From NCBI RefSeq assembly GCF_029893355.1, contig NZ_JARZAI010000001.1, positions 186,001-250,000 on the forward strand: a stretch of 64,000 nucleotides of DNA, read 5' to 3'. The position numbers and the translations under genes are program-made. This document shows positions 27,029-34,558 of the stretch, in pieces; the stretch's first letter is position 1; each line of letters starts with the position of its first letter. The notes below the pieces were generated by a model. That model saw only the letters and a list, made by a program, of their open reading frames with translations. It was not told where the DNA came from and did not search any database. Origin of the DNA: Kitasatospora sp. MAA4. GTDB taxonomy: Bacteria; Actinomycetota; Actinomycetes; Streptomycetales; Streptomycetaceae.

Positions 27029-27040
27029 AAACGCTCGTTT
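27029..27040. promoter_or_regulatory. TetR-type operator 2 (AAACGCTCGTTT)
   Basis: The second copy of the AAACG-NN-CGTTT core, 52 bp from operator 1 centre to centre (five helical turns). An outer inverted repeat GAAACGA/TCGTTTC (27022-27028 and 27035-27041) overlaps it. The FMO start codon is 62 bp downstream. Confidence 0.7.
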
Positions 27041-27102
27041 CTCTTTGATGTGGCGGGTCTCCTGCGGATTTCGCGGGGAATCCCGCACGACGAGGAGGCG
27101 TC

Positions 27103-28593
27103 ATGCCTGCGTCGCCCATCACCACTCCCATTCCCCTCCCGCCGCACACGGACGTTTTGATCGTCGGCGCGGGTCCCGTAGGGCTGACCCTGGCCGCGAG
27201 CCTGCGGCAGCTGGGCGTGGACCACGTCCTCATCGACCGCGACACCGGCGTGCAGACCGGCAGCAGAGCGGCAGCGCTCCAGCCCCGCTCCCTCGAATAC
27301 CTGGACCGGATCGGCGTCGCCGAACACCTCATCGCGGCCGGCGAACGGGGGCGCGGGTTCCGCGTCCACGACCGGGAGCGCACTCTGCTGCACGCCTCCT
27401 ACGGCGATCTGGACACGCCCTACCCCTACGTCCTGCTCTCCTCCCAGCAGACGACGGAGGAGCACCTGCTCCGACGACTGGGGAAGCTGGGCGGCGGCGT
27501 ACACCGCGGTCACAGGTTCCTCGGCTTCACGCCCGATTTCCCCGGGGTCTCCGCCGTGATCGCCGATCCGGACGGCTTGTTGCGATCGGTCTCCGCCCGC
27601 TACCTGGTGGGCTGCGATGGTCTGCACAGCGCCGTGCGCACAGCTGCCGCGATCGGCTTTCCCGGAGAGGCACCGGAGCAGTTGTTCGCCTTGGCCGACG
27701 TCCGCCTGGACGCCGGTGCGAGCGGCCTCGGGGAGGACGACACCACCTTCTTCCTCTCCTCCGCCGGGATGCTGCTCCTCTCTCCGCTCGCCGACGGGCA
27801 GCACCGCATCGTGACTCCCGCCGCGCCGGGGTCGGCCGCACCCCGCGCCGTAGACATCGAGCGGCTGATCTCCGAACGCGGCCCGACGGAAGCACAGATC
27901 CGGGTGACTGCGGTGATGAACGCCTCCACGTACCGCGTTCAGGAGCGGGTCGCCGAGCGGTTGAGGGCCGGTCCGGTCTTCCTCGCCGGGGACGCCGCGC
28001 ACACCCACAGCCCGGCCGGCGGCCAGGGCATGAACACCGGCATCCAGGACGCCGGGAACCTCGCCTGGAAGCTGCACGCCGTCCTCACCGGCGCGGCCCC
28101 CGCCGAACTGCTGGACAGCTATCACGGCGAGCGGCACCCGGTCGCAGCCGAACTGGTCACCTTCACCAGCCAGTTCGCCAAGATCGCCACCCTTCGGGAC
28201 CCGGCCGCCGGGCAGCGCCGCAACGACCTCCTCGCCGCAGCCTCGGCCACGCCGGGGATCGCCGACTGGATCGCCGCCAAACTCGCCCAGCTCGACGTCA
28301 GTTACGCGCGGGAACCCGACCGCGACTCCCCGCGCGTGGGAGACCGGATCTCGCCCCTGACCGTCCCGCAAGCGGACCTGCGCTGGACGCTGGCCCTGCC
28401 TGCCCGGAGCGAACCGAAGGACGAGCGGCAGGGGGACACCGTCCTGTCCGTGTGCCACGTACCGGGACTACGAACTCCCCTGCTGGTGCGCCCCGACGGC
28501 TACCTCGCCGCGCACGGAGTACCGGCCGAACCGGCCCAGGTTCTCAGTCGGCTGGCCCAGCACCTGCCCCTGCCCGTTCCGTCCACCCGATGA
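27103..28593 (+). CDS. FAD-dependent aromatic monooxygenase (PheA/TfdB-type)
   Basis: 496 residues from the ATG at 27103 with GAGGAGG upstream. Motifs: VLIVGAGPVGLTLAASLRQLG (FAD dinucleotide fold, residues about 15-38), YLVGCDGLHSAVR (DG motif, about 167-180), and AGPVFLAGDAAHTHSPAGGQGMNTGIQDAGNLAWKL (second FAD motif, about 288-325). The C-terminal ~100 residues form the thioredoxin-like domain seen in phenol hydroxylase-type enzymes (HVPGLRTPLLVRPDGYLAAHG). It probably hydroxylates an aromatic or polyketide ring with NAD(P)H and O2. It is the first gene of an operon with the amidohydrolase (26 bp gap) and the VOC/ABM fusion, under the AAACG-NN-CGTTT operators. Confidence 0.9.
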   Translation: MPASPITTPIPLPPHTDVLIVGAGPVGLTLAASLRQLGVDHVLIDRDTGVQTGSRAAALQPRSLEYLDRIGVAEHLIAAGERGRGFRVHDRERTLLHASYGDLDTPYPYVLLSSQQTTEEHLLRRLGKLGGGVHRGHRFLGFTPDFPGVSAVIADPDGLLRSVSARYLVGCDGLHSAVRTAAAIGFPGEAPEQLFALADVRLDAGASGLGEDDTTFFLSSAGMLLLSPLADGQHRIVTPAAPGSAAPRAVDIERLISERGPTEAQIRVTAVMNASTYRVQERVAERLRAGPVFLAGDAAHTHSPAGGQGMNTGIQDAGNLAWKLHAVLTGAAPAELLDSYHGERHPVAAELVTFTSQFAKIATLRDPAAGQRRNDLLAAASATPGIADWIAAKLAQLDVSYAREPDRDSPRVGDRISPLTVPQADLRWTLALPARSEPKDERQGDTVLSVCHVPGLRTPLLVRPDGYLAAHGVPAEPAQVLSRLAQHLPLPVPSTR

Positions 28594-28619
28594 TCCGGCT
28601 GTTCAAATGAGACAAGGAC

Positions 28620-29888
28620 ATGTCGACTTCTGCTTCCGCCCCCACCCTCATCCGCAACGTCGCCGTCTTCGACGGCACCAAGCTCCACGCACCCCAGGAC
28701 GTCCTCATCGACGGTCCCGTGATCGTCGCCGTCGGCCCCGCCCTCGGGACCCCGGCCGGGGCCGCCGTGGTCGACGGCACCGGCCGCACCCTGCTGCCCG
28801 GACTGATCGACGCCCACACCCACACGACCGACACCGAACAGCTGCGGCGGGCACTGCTCTTCGGGATCACCACCGAGCTCGACATGGGCGGTACGCCCTC
28901 GGTCGCCCGAGCGCTTCGGGAGGCCGCGCGCGAGCGCGACGACCTGGCCGACCTGCGCATCGCGACCACCGGAGCCACCGCACCCGGCGGCCACCCGAGC
29001 CAGCTGGTCGCCCTCGGCCTGCTGGAACCCTTCCCCACCGTCTCCGGCCCCGAGGACGCCGACGCCTTCGTCGCGGCACGGGTCGCCGCCGGGGCGGACC
29101 ACCTCAAGATCTTCATCGAGGACGGCGCCGCGATCGGCACACCGATGCCCCTCATGTCCGCCGAGACGATCAGCGCGTTGGTGCGGGCCGCGCACGAGCG
29201 CGGGCTGCGCACCGCCGCCCACACCCTCACCCGCCGCTCGGCCCGGCTCGCGATCGACTGCGGCGTCGACGGCCTCGCCCACGCCCCCGCCGACGGACCC
29301 TGCGACGACGCCCTCGTGGCGGACGCCGCAGCCCGGGGCATGTTCGTGGTGCCCACCCTGACCTCGCTGACCGGGGCGACCGGCACTCCGGTGGAGTACG
29401 CCCTCATCGACGACTCGCTCCTGCGGCCCTACGCCGACCCCCGGTGGCTCAAGGAGATCGAGCGCATGCGCACCGAAGGCCCGGGCGAGGTGCGGGTCGG
29501 GCCGGTCTCGGTCGACGCCCGGTACGCCGCCGACGCCGCGCTGCGGATGTTCGAGGCCGGGGCGCCCCTGCTGGCCGGCACCGACGGCGCGGGCGGCGAG
29601 GGCCACCCCACCACGCACGGCATCAGCTACCACGGCGAGCTGGCCCTCCTCGTCGCCGCCGGACTCACCCCGGCCCAGGCCCTCACCGCCGCGACCGCCG
29701 CCCCCGCGGACGCCTTCGGCCTCGACGACCGCGGTCGCATCGCCGCCGGGCTGCGCGCCGACCTCCTGCTGGTCGAGGGCAACCCCCTCGCCGACATCAC
29801 CGCGGTGCGGGACATCGCCGGCCTGTGGCGGCGCGGCGTCCCCGTCGACCGCACCACCGTCCCGTCGGAGAGGCTGGTCCGACCGTGA
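28620..29888 (+). CDS. Amidohydrolase family protein (imidazolonepropionase/prolidase-like)
   Basis: 422 residues, ATG preceded by AAGGA. Metal-dependent amidohydrolase features: the first strand VLIDGPVIVAVGP, LLPGLIDAHTHTT (HxH metal ligands near residue 65), LKIFIEDG with a lysine near residue 165 that could be the carbamylated ligand, TAAHTLTRRSA and DGLAHAPADG supplying later histidines, and LLAGTDGAGG (catalytic Asp near residue 322). The end LDDRGRIAAGLRADLLLVEGNP is the usual closing phrase. It should hydrolyse a C-N bond or cyclic ester in the pathway of the upstream monooxygenase. No signal peptide, so cytosolic. The stop overlaps the next start as GTGA. Confidence 0.9.
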   Translation: MSTSASAPTLIRNVAVFDGTKLHAPQDVLIDGPVIVAVGPALGTPAGAAVVDGTGRTLLPGLIDAHTHTTDTEQLRRALLFGITTELDMGGTPSVARALREAARERDDLADLRIATTGATAPGGHPSQLVALGLLEPFPTVSGPEDADAFVAARVAAGADHLKIFIEDGAAIGTPMPLMSAETISALVRAAHERGLRTAAHTLTRRSARLAIDCGVDGLAHAPADGPCDDALVADAAARGMFVVPTLTSLTGATGTPVEYALIDDSLLRPYADPRWLKEIERMRTEGPGEVRVGPVSVDARYAADAALRMFEAGAPLLAGTDGAGGEGHPTTHGISYHGELALLVAAGLTPAQALTAATAAPADAFGLDDRGRIAAGLRADLLLVEGNPLADITAVRDIAGLWRRGVPVDRTTVPSERLVRP

Positions 29889-30673
29889 GCACCCTGACGA
29901 CCACCGCGCAGGCCCCCGCGCACCAGGGCCTCCACCACCTCAAACTGTGCGTCAGCGACCTTGAGCGCAGCGCCCGTTGGTACGGCTCGGTGCTGGGCGC
30001 CCGCCGCGTCACCGAACTCGACCACCGCCGCCCCGACGGCACCCTGTTCTCGGTGGTCCTCGACGTGCCCCACCTGCCCTGCCGGTTGGAGCTGCGCCTG
30101 GACCCGGCGACCGCGCGCGCCCTGGCCGGGAACGAGCTCCTCACCCTGGCCGTCGAGGACCGCGCCGCCGTGGACGAATGGATCGCGCACCTGGACGGCC
30201 TGGGAGTGCGCCACTCACCGCCGGTCGTCGCGATGGTGGGCTGGGTGCTGGTCGTCCCCGATCCGGACGGGCTGCGTCTGCGGCTCTACACGACCAAGCC
30301 CCACGGGCTCGACCGCTCGCGCGTCGAGTACGACTCCCCCTGGCTGAGCACCGGACCCACCGACGGCACGGCCGGGGGCACGGGGACCCTGTGGGCCGTC
30401 GCCCGGCTGCGGGCGCGGCCCGGCGGTGTCGCCGTGCTGGCACCTCTGCTGGAGGCCCTGGCATCCGCCACCCGCGAGGAGGAGGGCTGCCTCGCCTACC
30501 GCGTGCACCTGTCCCAGGACGCCCCGGACACCTTCGTGGTCCACGAGGAGTGGGCCGACAGCGGCGCTCTGGCCGCGCACCGGAGCAGCGCACACCTGGC
30601 GGCGTTCCGCGCGGCGTCGGCCGGCCTCGTCGAAGGGCCTCCCGAGACGGAACTGCTGACCCCCTGCCATTGA
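29885..30673 (+). CDS. Fusion of VOC (glyoxalase/extradiol-like) domain and ABM monooxygenase domain
   Basis: 262 residues from the GTG at 29885, which overlaps the amidohydrolase stop. Residues about 15-150 are a VOC domain: GLHHLKLCVSDLERSARWYG, then DPDGLRLRLYT. Residues about 165-262 are an antibiotic-biosynthesis-monooxygenase (ABM) domain: LWAVARLRARPGG, EEEGCLAYRVHLSQDAPDTF, VVHEEWADSGALAAHRSSAH. ABM domains oxidise aromatic polyketides without cofactor or scavenge reactive quinones. The usual acidic VOC metal ligand at the last strand is missing (RLRLYT), so that half may bind, not catalyse. A three-step aromatic modification or detoxification pathway is inferred. Confidence 0.85.
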   Translation: MSTLTTTAQAPAHQGLHHLKLCVSDLERSARWYGSVLGARRVTELDHRRPDGTLFSVVLDVPHLPCRLELRLDPATARALAGNELLTLAVEDRAAVDEWIAHLDGLGVRHSPPVVAMVGWVLVVPDPDGLRLRLYTTKPHGLDRSRVEYDSPWLSTGPTDGTAGGTGTLWAVARLRARPGGVAVLAPLLEALASATREEEGCLAYRVHLSQDAPDTFVVHEEWADSGALAAHRSSAHLAAFRAASAGLVEGPPETELLTPCH

Positions 30674-30688
30674 GCCGGGCCCGGCACC

Positions 30689-30734
30689 ACGTGCCGGTGG
30701 GGCGCCCCGTCCTGGGGGCGCCCCACCGGCACGT
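30689..30734. terminator. Bidirectional 20-bp hairpin terminator
   Basis: A perfect inverted repeat with 20-bp arms (30689-30708 and 30715-30734) and a 6-base loop. It lies exactly between the convergent ends of the FMO operon and the TetR gene, whose stop codon touches it. It should stop transcription from both sides. Confidence 0.85.
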
Positions 30735-31342
30735 CAGCTGGTCCAGGAGGCCGAGCCCAGGGACGACAGGCCGGCGACCAGGTGCTCCGCGGACACGGGT
30801 GCCACCAGGTGCCGGCCGACGAGGAGTCCCGGCATGAGCGTCATCAGCACCGTCGCGATCCCCCGGGGATCGGCGTCCGCGGGGACCTGGCCCTCTGCGC
30901 ACCAGCGCCGGGCCAGGTCCTCCAACTGCCCTTGCACGCCGAGGTAGAAGGCCCGGGTGCGCTCTTCCAGGCCCGGCCTGCGCAGGGCCTCCCCCCACGA
31001 CTGGATGGCGATCCGGGTGAGGTCGTACTCCGACTGGGAGTCCCGGCCTTGGACCTCACCCACCATCGCCGCCACCACCTGCGCCGGTGACGCGGTGGGG
31101 CGCTGGGCGAGCAGCCTGTCGAACAGGCCCCGCACCAGGGTCATGGCCTCGTCCGCGGCCGCGTCGATGAGGTCGTCCTTGCTCCGGAAGTACCGGTAGA
31201 CGGCGCTGGAGGACATTCCGGTGGCGGCGATCACGTCGTCCATGGACGTGGCGTGGAAGCCGTTGGCGGAGAAGCAGGTCCAGGCGCTGGTGAGGATGTG
31301 ACGGCGCCGCTCTTCCCGGCGCTCGTCCGTCAGGCGAGGCAT
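30734..31342 (-). CDS. TetR-family regulator of the FMO operon
   Basis: 202 residues. The N-terminal helix-turn-helix (residues about 8-55) reads REERRRHILTSAWTCFSANGFHATSMDDVIAATGMSSSAVYRYFRSKDDLI, a textbook TetR head. The rest is the variable ligand and dimer domain. It is convergent with the operon and separated by a bidirectional terminator, but a related operator half-site pair lies just upstream of its own start (31360-31371). Two better copies precede the operon. Repression of the operon and autoregulation, relieved by an aromatic ligand, is the likely scheme; ligand unknown. Confidence 0.9.
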   Translation of the reverse strand: MPRLTDERREERRRHILTSAWTCFSANGFHATSMDDVIAATGMSSSAVYRYFRSKDDLIDAAADEAMTLVRGLFDRLLAQRPTASPAQVVAAMVGEVQGRDSQSEYDLTRIAIQSWGEALRRPGLEERTRAFYLGVQGQLEDLARRWCAEGQVPADADPRGIATVLMTLMPGLLVGRHLVAPVSAEHLVAGLSSLGSASWTS

Positions 31343-31359
31343 CCCCCCACCCTAAACGA

Positions 31360-31371
31360 GAACGATGGTTT
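31360..31371. promoter_or_regulatory. TetR-type operator 3, imperfect (GAACGATGGTTT)
   Basis: It differs from AAACG-NN-CGTTT at two positions and lies 18 bp upstream of the TetR start codon. Proposed autoregulatory site; weaker than the two operators at 26977 and 27029. Confidence 0.5.
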
Positions 31372-31537
31372 CCGTTCGAGAGGTGCGAGCGGGCGACCCC
31401 GCGACGGACCGGCCCCTGATCGATGGGCCCCAGGGTCGTGGTGATGAACCCGCAGCCCTTCATCGACTCGAACGATTTGATCGCGGCGGCCAGGTCGCCG
31501 TTGTCCGCAGGCGCGCGGCCGGCCACGGGTTCTGCGG

Positions 31538-32185
31538 GTGCCTGCGCCATTCGGCGAACGGATCACCGCCACCGCAGACCTCCTCAACAAGAAGCTGGAC
31601 CAAAGCACGTGGCGCGCCCGCATCGACAGCCGGGCCGCCTACCGGCTGCGCCCCAAAGCCGCAGCCGATCACCGCGGCGCCCGGCGCATGCTGTGCCCTG
31701 CCGCAGGCACCCACCCCACCGTCGCTTGCCCCATCAAACGCCGCAGCCTCGGCCGCGACCCCCGCCTCCCCGCCGTCGACGTCACTCCGTCCCCGGCCGG
31801 CCCACCCGAGGTCTGCCGCCGCGAGTCGCTCATCTTCACCCGCGACATCGGCATCCGCTTCTGGCAGGAACTCGACCACGGCCGCGCCCCCTGGGTCCAC
31901 CACTACTTCCGCCTGCGCAACCGCGTCGAGCATTTCAACGGCTACGCCAAGGACCACGAAGCCATCGAACGAAGCCGCACCCGCCGCATCCGCGGCGTCG
32001 CCGCCCAGTCCCTGCTCCTCGCCTTCCAGATCGCCCACGCCAACCACCGCAAGATCGCCAGCTGGCTCAATACCCTCCAACTCGCCGACCAGCCGCCCCG
32101 ACGACGCCCCTCCAACCGGAACAAGCCCAAGAACCCCTGCAACTGGACCCCGAAGGGCTACCTGCCCGAGACCCAGGGCAGCTGA
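31538..32185 (+). pseudogene. Transposase remnant (C-terminal part)
   Basis: About 215 codons whose later part reads HYFRLRNRVEHFNGYAKDHE, then RRIRGVAAQSLLLAFQIAHANHRKIASWLNTL. This is the C-terminal catalytic half of a transposase-like protein common in Streptomyces. RRSLGRDPRLPAVDVTPSPAGPPEVC upstream also fits. No N-terminal half, inverted repeats or target duplication are visible, so it is a decayed insertion. The 195 bp between it and the TetR gene hold no gene I can support. A strong hairpin follows at 32226-32261. Confidence 0.65.
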
Positions 32186-32225
32186 TCCACCCCACCCCTT
32201 GAACCTATCCTGACCAGCACAAACA

Positions 32226-32261
32226 GATCTGGCCCCCTACGACGCCGTAGGGGGCCAGATC
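32226..32261 (+). terminator. 16-bp hairpin after the transposase remnant
   Basis: Perfect arms 32226-32241 and 32246-32261 with a 4-base loop. It could be a terminator or part of a lost insertion-element end. No T-run follows. Confidence 0.55.
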
Positions 32262-32277
32262 ACGTTCTGCAAAACAA

Positions 32278-32320
32278 TGAGGCTGGTCAAACCGACAGTA
32301 TGTCGGTTTGACCAGCCTCA
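32278..32320 (-). terminator. 20-bp hairpin terminator of tRNA-Leu
   Basis: Perfect arms 32278-32297 and 32301-32320 with a 3-base loop. Read on the minus strand it lies 20 bp after the tRNA and is followed by TTGTTTT, a good intrinsic terminator. Confidence 0.85.
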
Positions 32321-32339
32321 TTTGGTCGGTTGACCTCTG

Positions 32340-32424
32340 TGTCCGAGGGGGGACTTGAACCCCCACGCCCGATAAAGGGCACTAGCACCTCAAGCTAGCG
32401 CGTCTGCCATTCCGCCACCCGGAC
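32340..32424 (-). tRNA. tRNA-Leu, anticodon GAG
   Basis: 85 nt including the discriminator A. The acceptor arms GTCCGGG and CTCGGAC pair with one G-U. The anticodon stem CTAGC/GCTAG encloses the loop TTGAGGT, giving anticodon GAG (reads CUC/CUU). A long variable arm (GTGCCCTTTATCGGGCG) marks it as a class II tRNA, and the T-arm GGGGGTTCAAGTCCCCC is standard. CCA is not encoded. It has its own terminator downstream. A transposase remnant lies on the far side of that terminator, as often seen near tRNA genes. Confidence 0.97.
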
Positions 32425-32613
32425 TGGGTGTTGTCTGCGTGGCTCACTGCCCCGCTGACATGCGTAACTGTAGCAAAGATCGGCTCGGAGGCCCAAAAGT
32501 GGTGGGGGCGGGGGGTTGCTGGGGGAGGATGGCGGGACCGTGGCCGTTGCGTGTCGACGAGGTCGGGGCGTGCCGGGCGGGGTTCCGAGTGGGTCAGACG
32601 ACGAGGAGTGACC

Positions 32614-33951
32614 GTGAGCGAGTCGAAGGCGGAGCGTACGGGCGGGCCGCGGGTGGACGGGGAGTCGGAGGTCGTCGACATCTGTCGGGACCTGATCCGG
32701 ATCGACACCAGCAACTACGGCGACCACTCGGGTCCGGGCGAGCGGGCTGCCGCGGAGTACGTGGCGGAGCAGCTGGCGGAGTTCGGTCTGGAGCCGAGGA
32801 TCATCGAGTCGGCCAAGGGGCGCGCCTCGACGGTGGTGCGGATCGAGGGCGAGGACCGGTCGCGGCCGGGGCTGCTGATCCACGGGCACACCGACGTAGT
32901 GCCGGCCAACGCGGACGACTGGACGCACCACCCGTTCTCCGGGGAGGTCGCGGACGGCTGCGTCTGGGGGCGCGGCGCGGTGGACATGAAGGACATGGAC
33001 GCGATGACGCTGGCCGTCGTGCGCGACCGGCTGCGCACCGGTCGCAAGCCTCCGCGTGACCTGGTGCTGGCGTTCGTCGCGGACGAGGAGGCCGGCGGGA
33101 CGTACGGCGCGCGGTACCTGGTCGACAAGCACCCGGAGCTGTTCGAGGGGGTGACCGAGGGGATCGGGGAGGTCGGCGGCTTCTCCTTCACGGTCAACGA
33201 CGACGTGCGGCTCTACCTGGTGGAGACGGCCCAGAAGGGCATGCACTGGATGCGGCTCACGGTGGACGGCCGAGCCGGGCACGGGTCGATGACCAACGAC
33301 GACAACGCCATCACCGAGCTCTGCGAGGCGGTCGCCCGGCTCGGGCGGCACCAGTTCCCGCTGCGGATCACCAAGACCGTGCGCGCCTTCCTGGACGAGC
33401 TGTCGGATGCGATCGGGGTCCCGCTGGACCCGGAGAACATGGACGAGACGCTCCGGGTGCTCGGCGGCATCGCCAAGATGATCGGTACGACGCTGCGCAA
33501 CACGGCGCAGCCGACCATGCTCGGCGCCGGTTACAAGGTGAACGTCATCCCCGGGCAGGCCACGGCGCACGTGGACGGGCGCTTCCTGCCCGGCTACGAG
33601 GAGGAGTTCCTGGCCGAGCTGGACAGCGTGCTGGGCCCGCGCGTGAAGCGGGAGAGCGTGCACTTCGACAAGGCGTTGGAGACCAGCTTCGACGGGGCCC
33701 TGGTGGAGGCCATGCAGACGGCGCTGCGGGCCGAGGACCCGATCGCGCGGGCGGTGCCGTACTGCCTGTCCGGCGGGACGGACGCGAAGTCGTTCCAGGA
33801 CCTGGGGATCCGCTGCTTCGGCTTCGCGCCGCTGCAGCTGCCTCCGGAGCTGGATTTCGCGGGGATGTTCCACGGCGTGGACGAGCGGGTGCCGGTCGAG
33901 GGGCTGAAGTTCGGCGTGCGGGTGCTCGACCGGTTCATCGACGCCTGCTGA
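32614..33951 (+). CDS. M20 family metallopeptidase (ArgE/DapE/carboxypeptidase-like)
   Basis: 445 residues from the GTG at 32614 with GAGGAG five bases upstream. M20 zinc motifs: IHGHTDVVPA (first His and catalytic Asp), WGRGAVDMKDMDA (bridging Asp), FVADEEAGGTYG (Glu pair) and the late SGGTDAKSF and MFHGVDERV (His ligand). The central lid or dimer domain includes RAGHGSM. Such enzymes are di-zinc exopeptidases or deacylases working on N-acyl amino acids or dipeptides; the exact substrate cannot be read from sequence. No signal peptide, so cytosolic. It is the left edge of the conserved core region. Confidence 0.92.
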   Translation: MSESKAERTGGPRVDGESEVVDICRDLIRIDTSNYGDHSGPGERAAAEYVAEQLAEFGLEPRIIESAKGRASTVVRIEGEDRSRPGLLIHGHTDVVPANADDWTHHPFSGEVADGCVWGRGAVDMKDMDAMTLAVVRDRLRTGRKPPRDLVLAFVADEEAGGTYGARYLVDKHPELFEGVTEGIGEVGGFSFTVNDDVRLYLVETAQKGMHWMRLTVDGRAGHGSMTNDDNAITELCEAVARLGRHQFPLRITKTVRAFLDELSDAIGVPLDPENMDETLRVLGGIAKMIGTTLRNTAQPTMLGAGYKVNVIPGQATAHVDGRFLPGYEEEFLAELDSVLGPRVKRESVHFDKALETSFDGALVEAMQTALRAEDPIARAVPYCLSGGTDAKSFQDLGIRCFGFAPLQLPPELDFAGMFHGVDERVPVEGLKFGVRVLDRFIDAC

Positions 33952-34030
33952 GCGGATAAAGGGCGGGGTTCGGGCGGGTTCGGGCAGGCGAGCGAATGAT
34001 CACCGCTAAGGGTGAATGGCGCACTGCATC

Positions 34031-34058
34031 CGTACCCCATTCGGCAGAGCCTCGTTCA
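34031..34058 (+). promoter_or_regulatory. SigBldN-like promoter of the short chaplin gene
   Basis: CGTACC (34031-34036) and CGTTCA (34053-34058) are separated by 16 bp, each one base from the consensus I recall for the developmental sigma factor BldN (CGTAAC-16-CGTTGA). BldN is known to drive chaplin genes. An inverted repeat TGACAG/CTGTCA (34065-34070 and 34084-34089) lies in the leader. Confidence 0.65.
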
Positions 34059-34107
34059 CTCCTATGACAGTCCGGAGAATGGGCTGTCACATGATCAGGA
34101 GGAAATC

Positions 34108-34350
34108 ATGAAGGTCAAGAAGATCGCCGTTGTTGCCGCCGCCGCCGGTGGCCTGATGCTCGCCGGTGCCGGCGTGGCCGCCGCTCACGGCGGTGCCGGT
34201 GCCGACGGTGCCGCGATCGGCTCTCCCGGTGTGCTGTCCGGCAACAACGTCCAGGTGCCGGTGCACATCCCCGTCAACCTGTGCGGCAACACCGTTTCCG
34301 TCATCGGCCTGCTCAACCCGGCCTTCGGCAACAACTGCCAGAACTTCTGA
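34108..34350 (+). CDS. chpH: Short chaplin (ChpH/ChpE-type)
   Basis: 80 residues, ATG preceded by AGGAGG. A signal peptide (MKVKKIAVVAAAAGGLMLAG, cleavage after AAAHG or nearby) is followed by one chaplin domain: GSPGVLSGNNVQVPVHIPVN, LCGNTVSVIGLLNPAFGNNCQ, with the two cysteines that form a disulfide. Short chaplins are secreted, self-assemble into amyloid fibrils on aerial hyphae and lower surface tension. It lies directly upstream of a long, sortase-anchored chaplin, the same pairing as chpH/chpC in S. coelicolor. A BldN-like promoter lies upstream. Confidence 0.93.
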   Translation: MKVKKIAVVAAAAGGLMLAGAGVAAAHGGAGADGAAIGSPGVLSGNNVQVPVHIPVNLCGNTVSVIGLLNPAFGNNCQNF

Positions 34351-34395
34351 GCGCTGACCCCGCTGGGGGTCGGTGAATCGGTGGGGATGTAGTGC

Positions 34396-34429
34396 GAAAG
34401 GGGTCGCTCCGGTCGGGGCGGCCCCTTTC
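34396..34429 (+). terminator. Terminator hairpin after the short chaplin
   Basis: A 15-bp stem with two G-T pairs (34396-34410 with 34415-34429) and a 4-base loop. The 3' arm ends CCCCTTTC. It separates the two chaplin transcripts. Confidence 0.7.
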
Positions 34430-34558
34430 AGTTCGCGAAACCTACTCGATCGGGTGAGGCGCGGCTGGTTGGGCCAACCTTTCGAGGGGTGACTCGTTAT
34501 CCAGTGGGCGGGAAAAGCTCTCGTCGGAAATTCAGACCATCACATGTCAGGGGTACCT

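Noticed and set aside
28607..29884. Upstream in-frame extension of the VOC/ABM gene across the amidohydrolase
   Set aside because: The extension is Arg/Pro-rich shadow of the amidohydrolase gene; the GTG at 29885, coupled to its stop codon, is the sensible start.
31365..31537. Short open frames on both strands between the TetR gene and the transposase remnant
   Set aside because: Neither strand gives a recognisable protein or a start with a ribosome binding site; treated as non-coding or debris.
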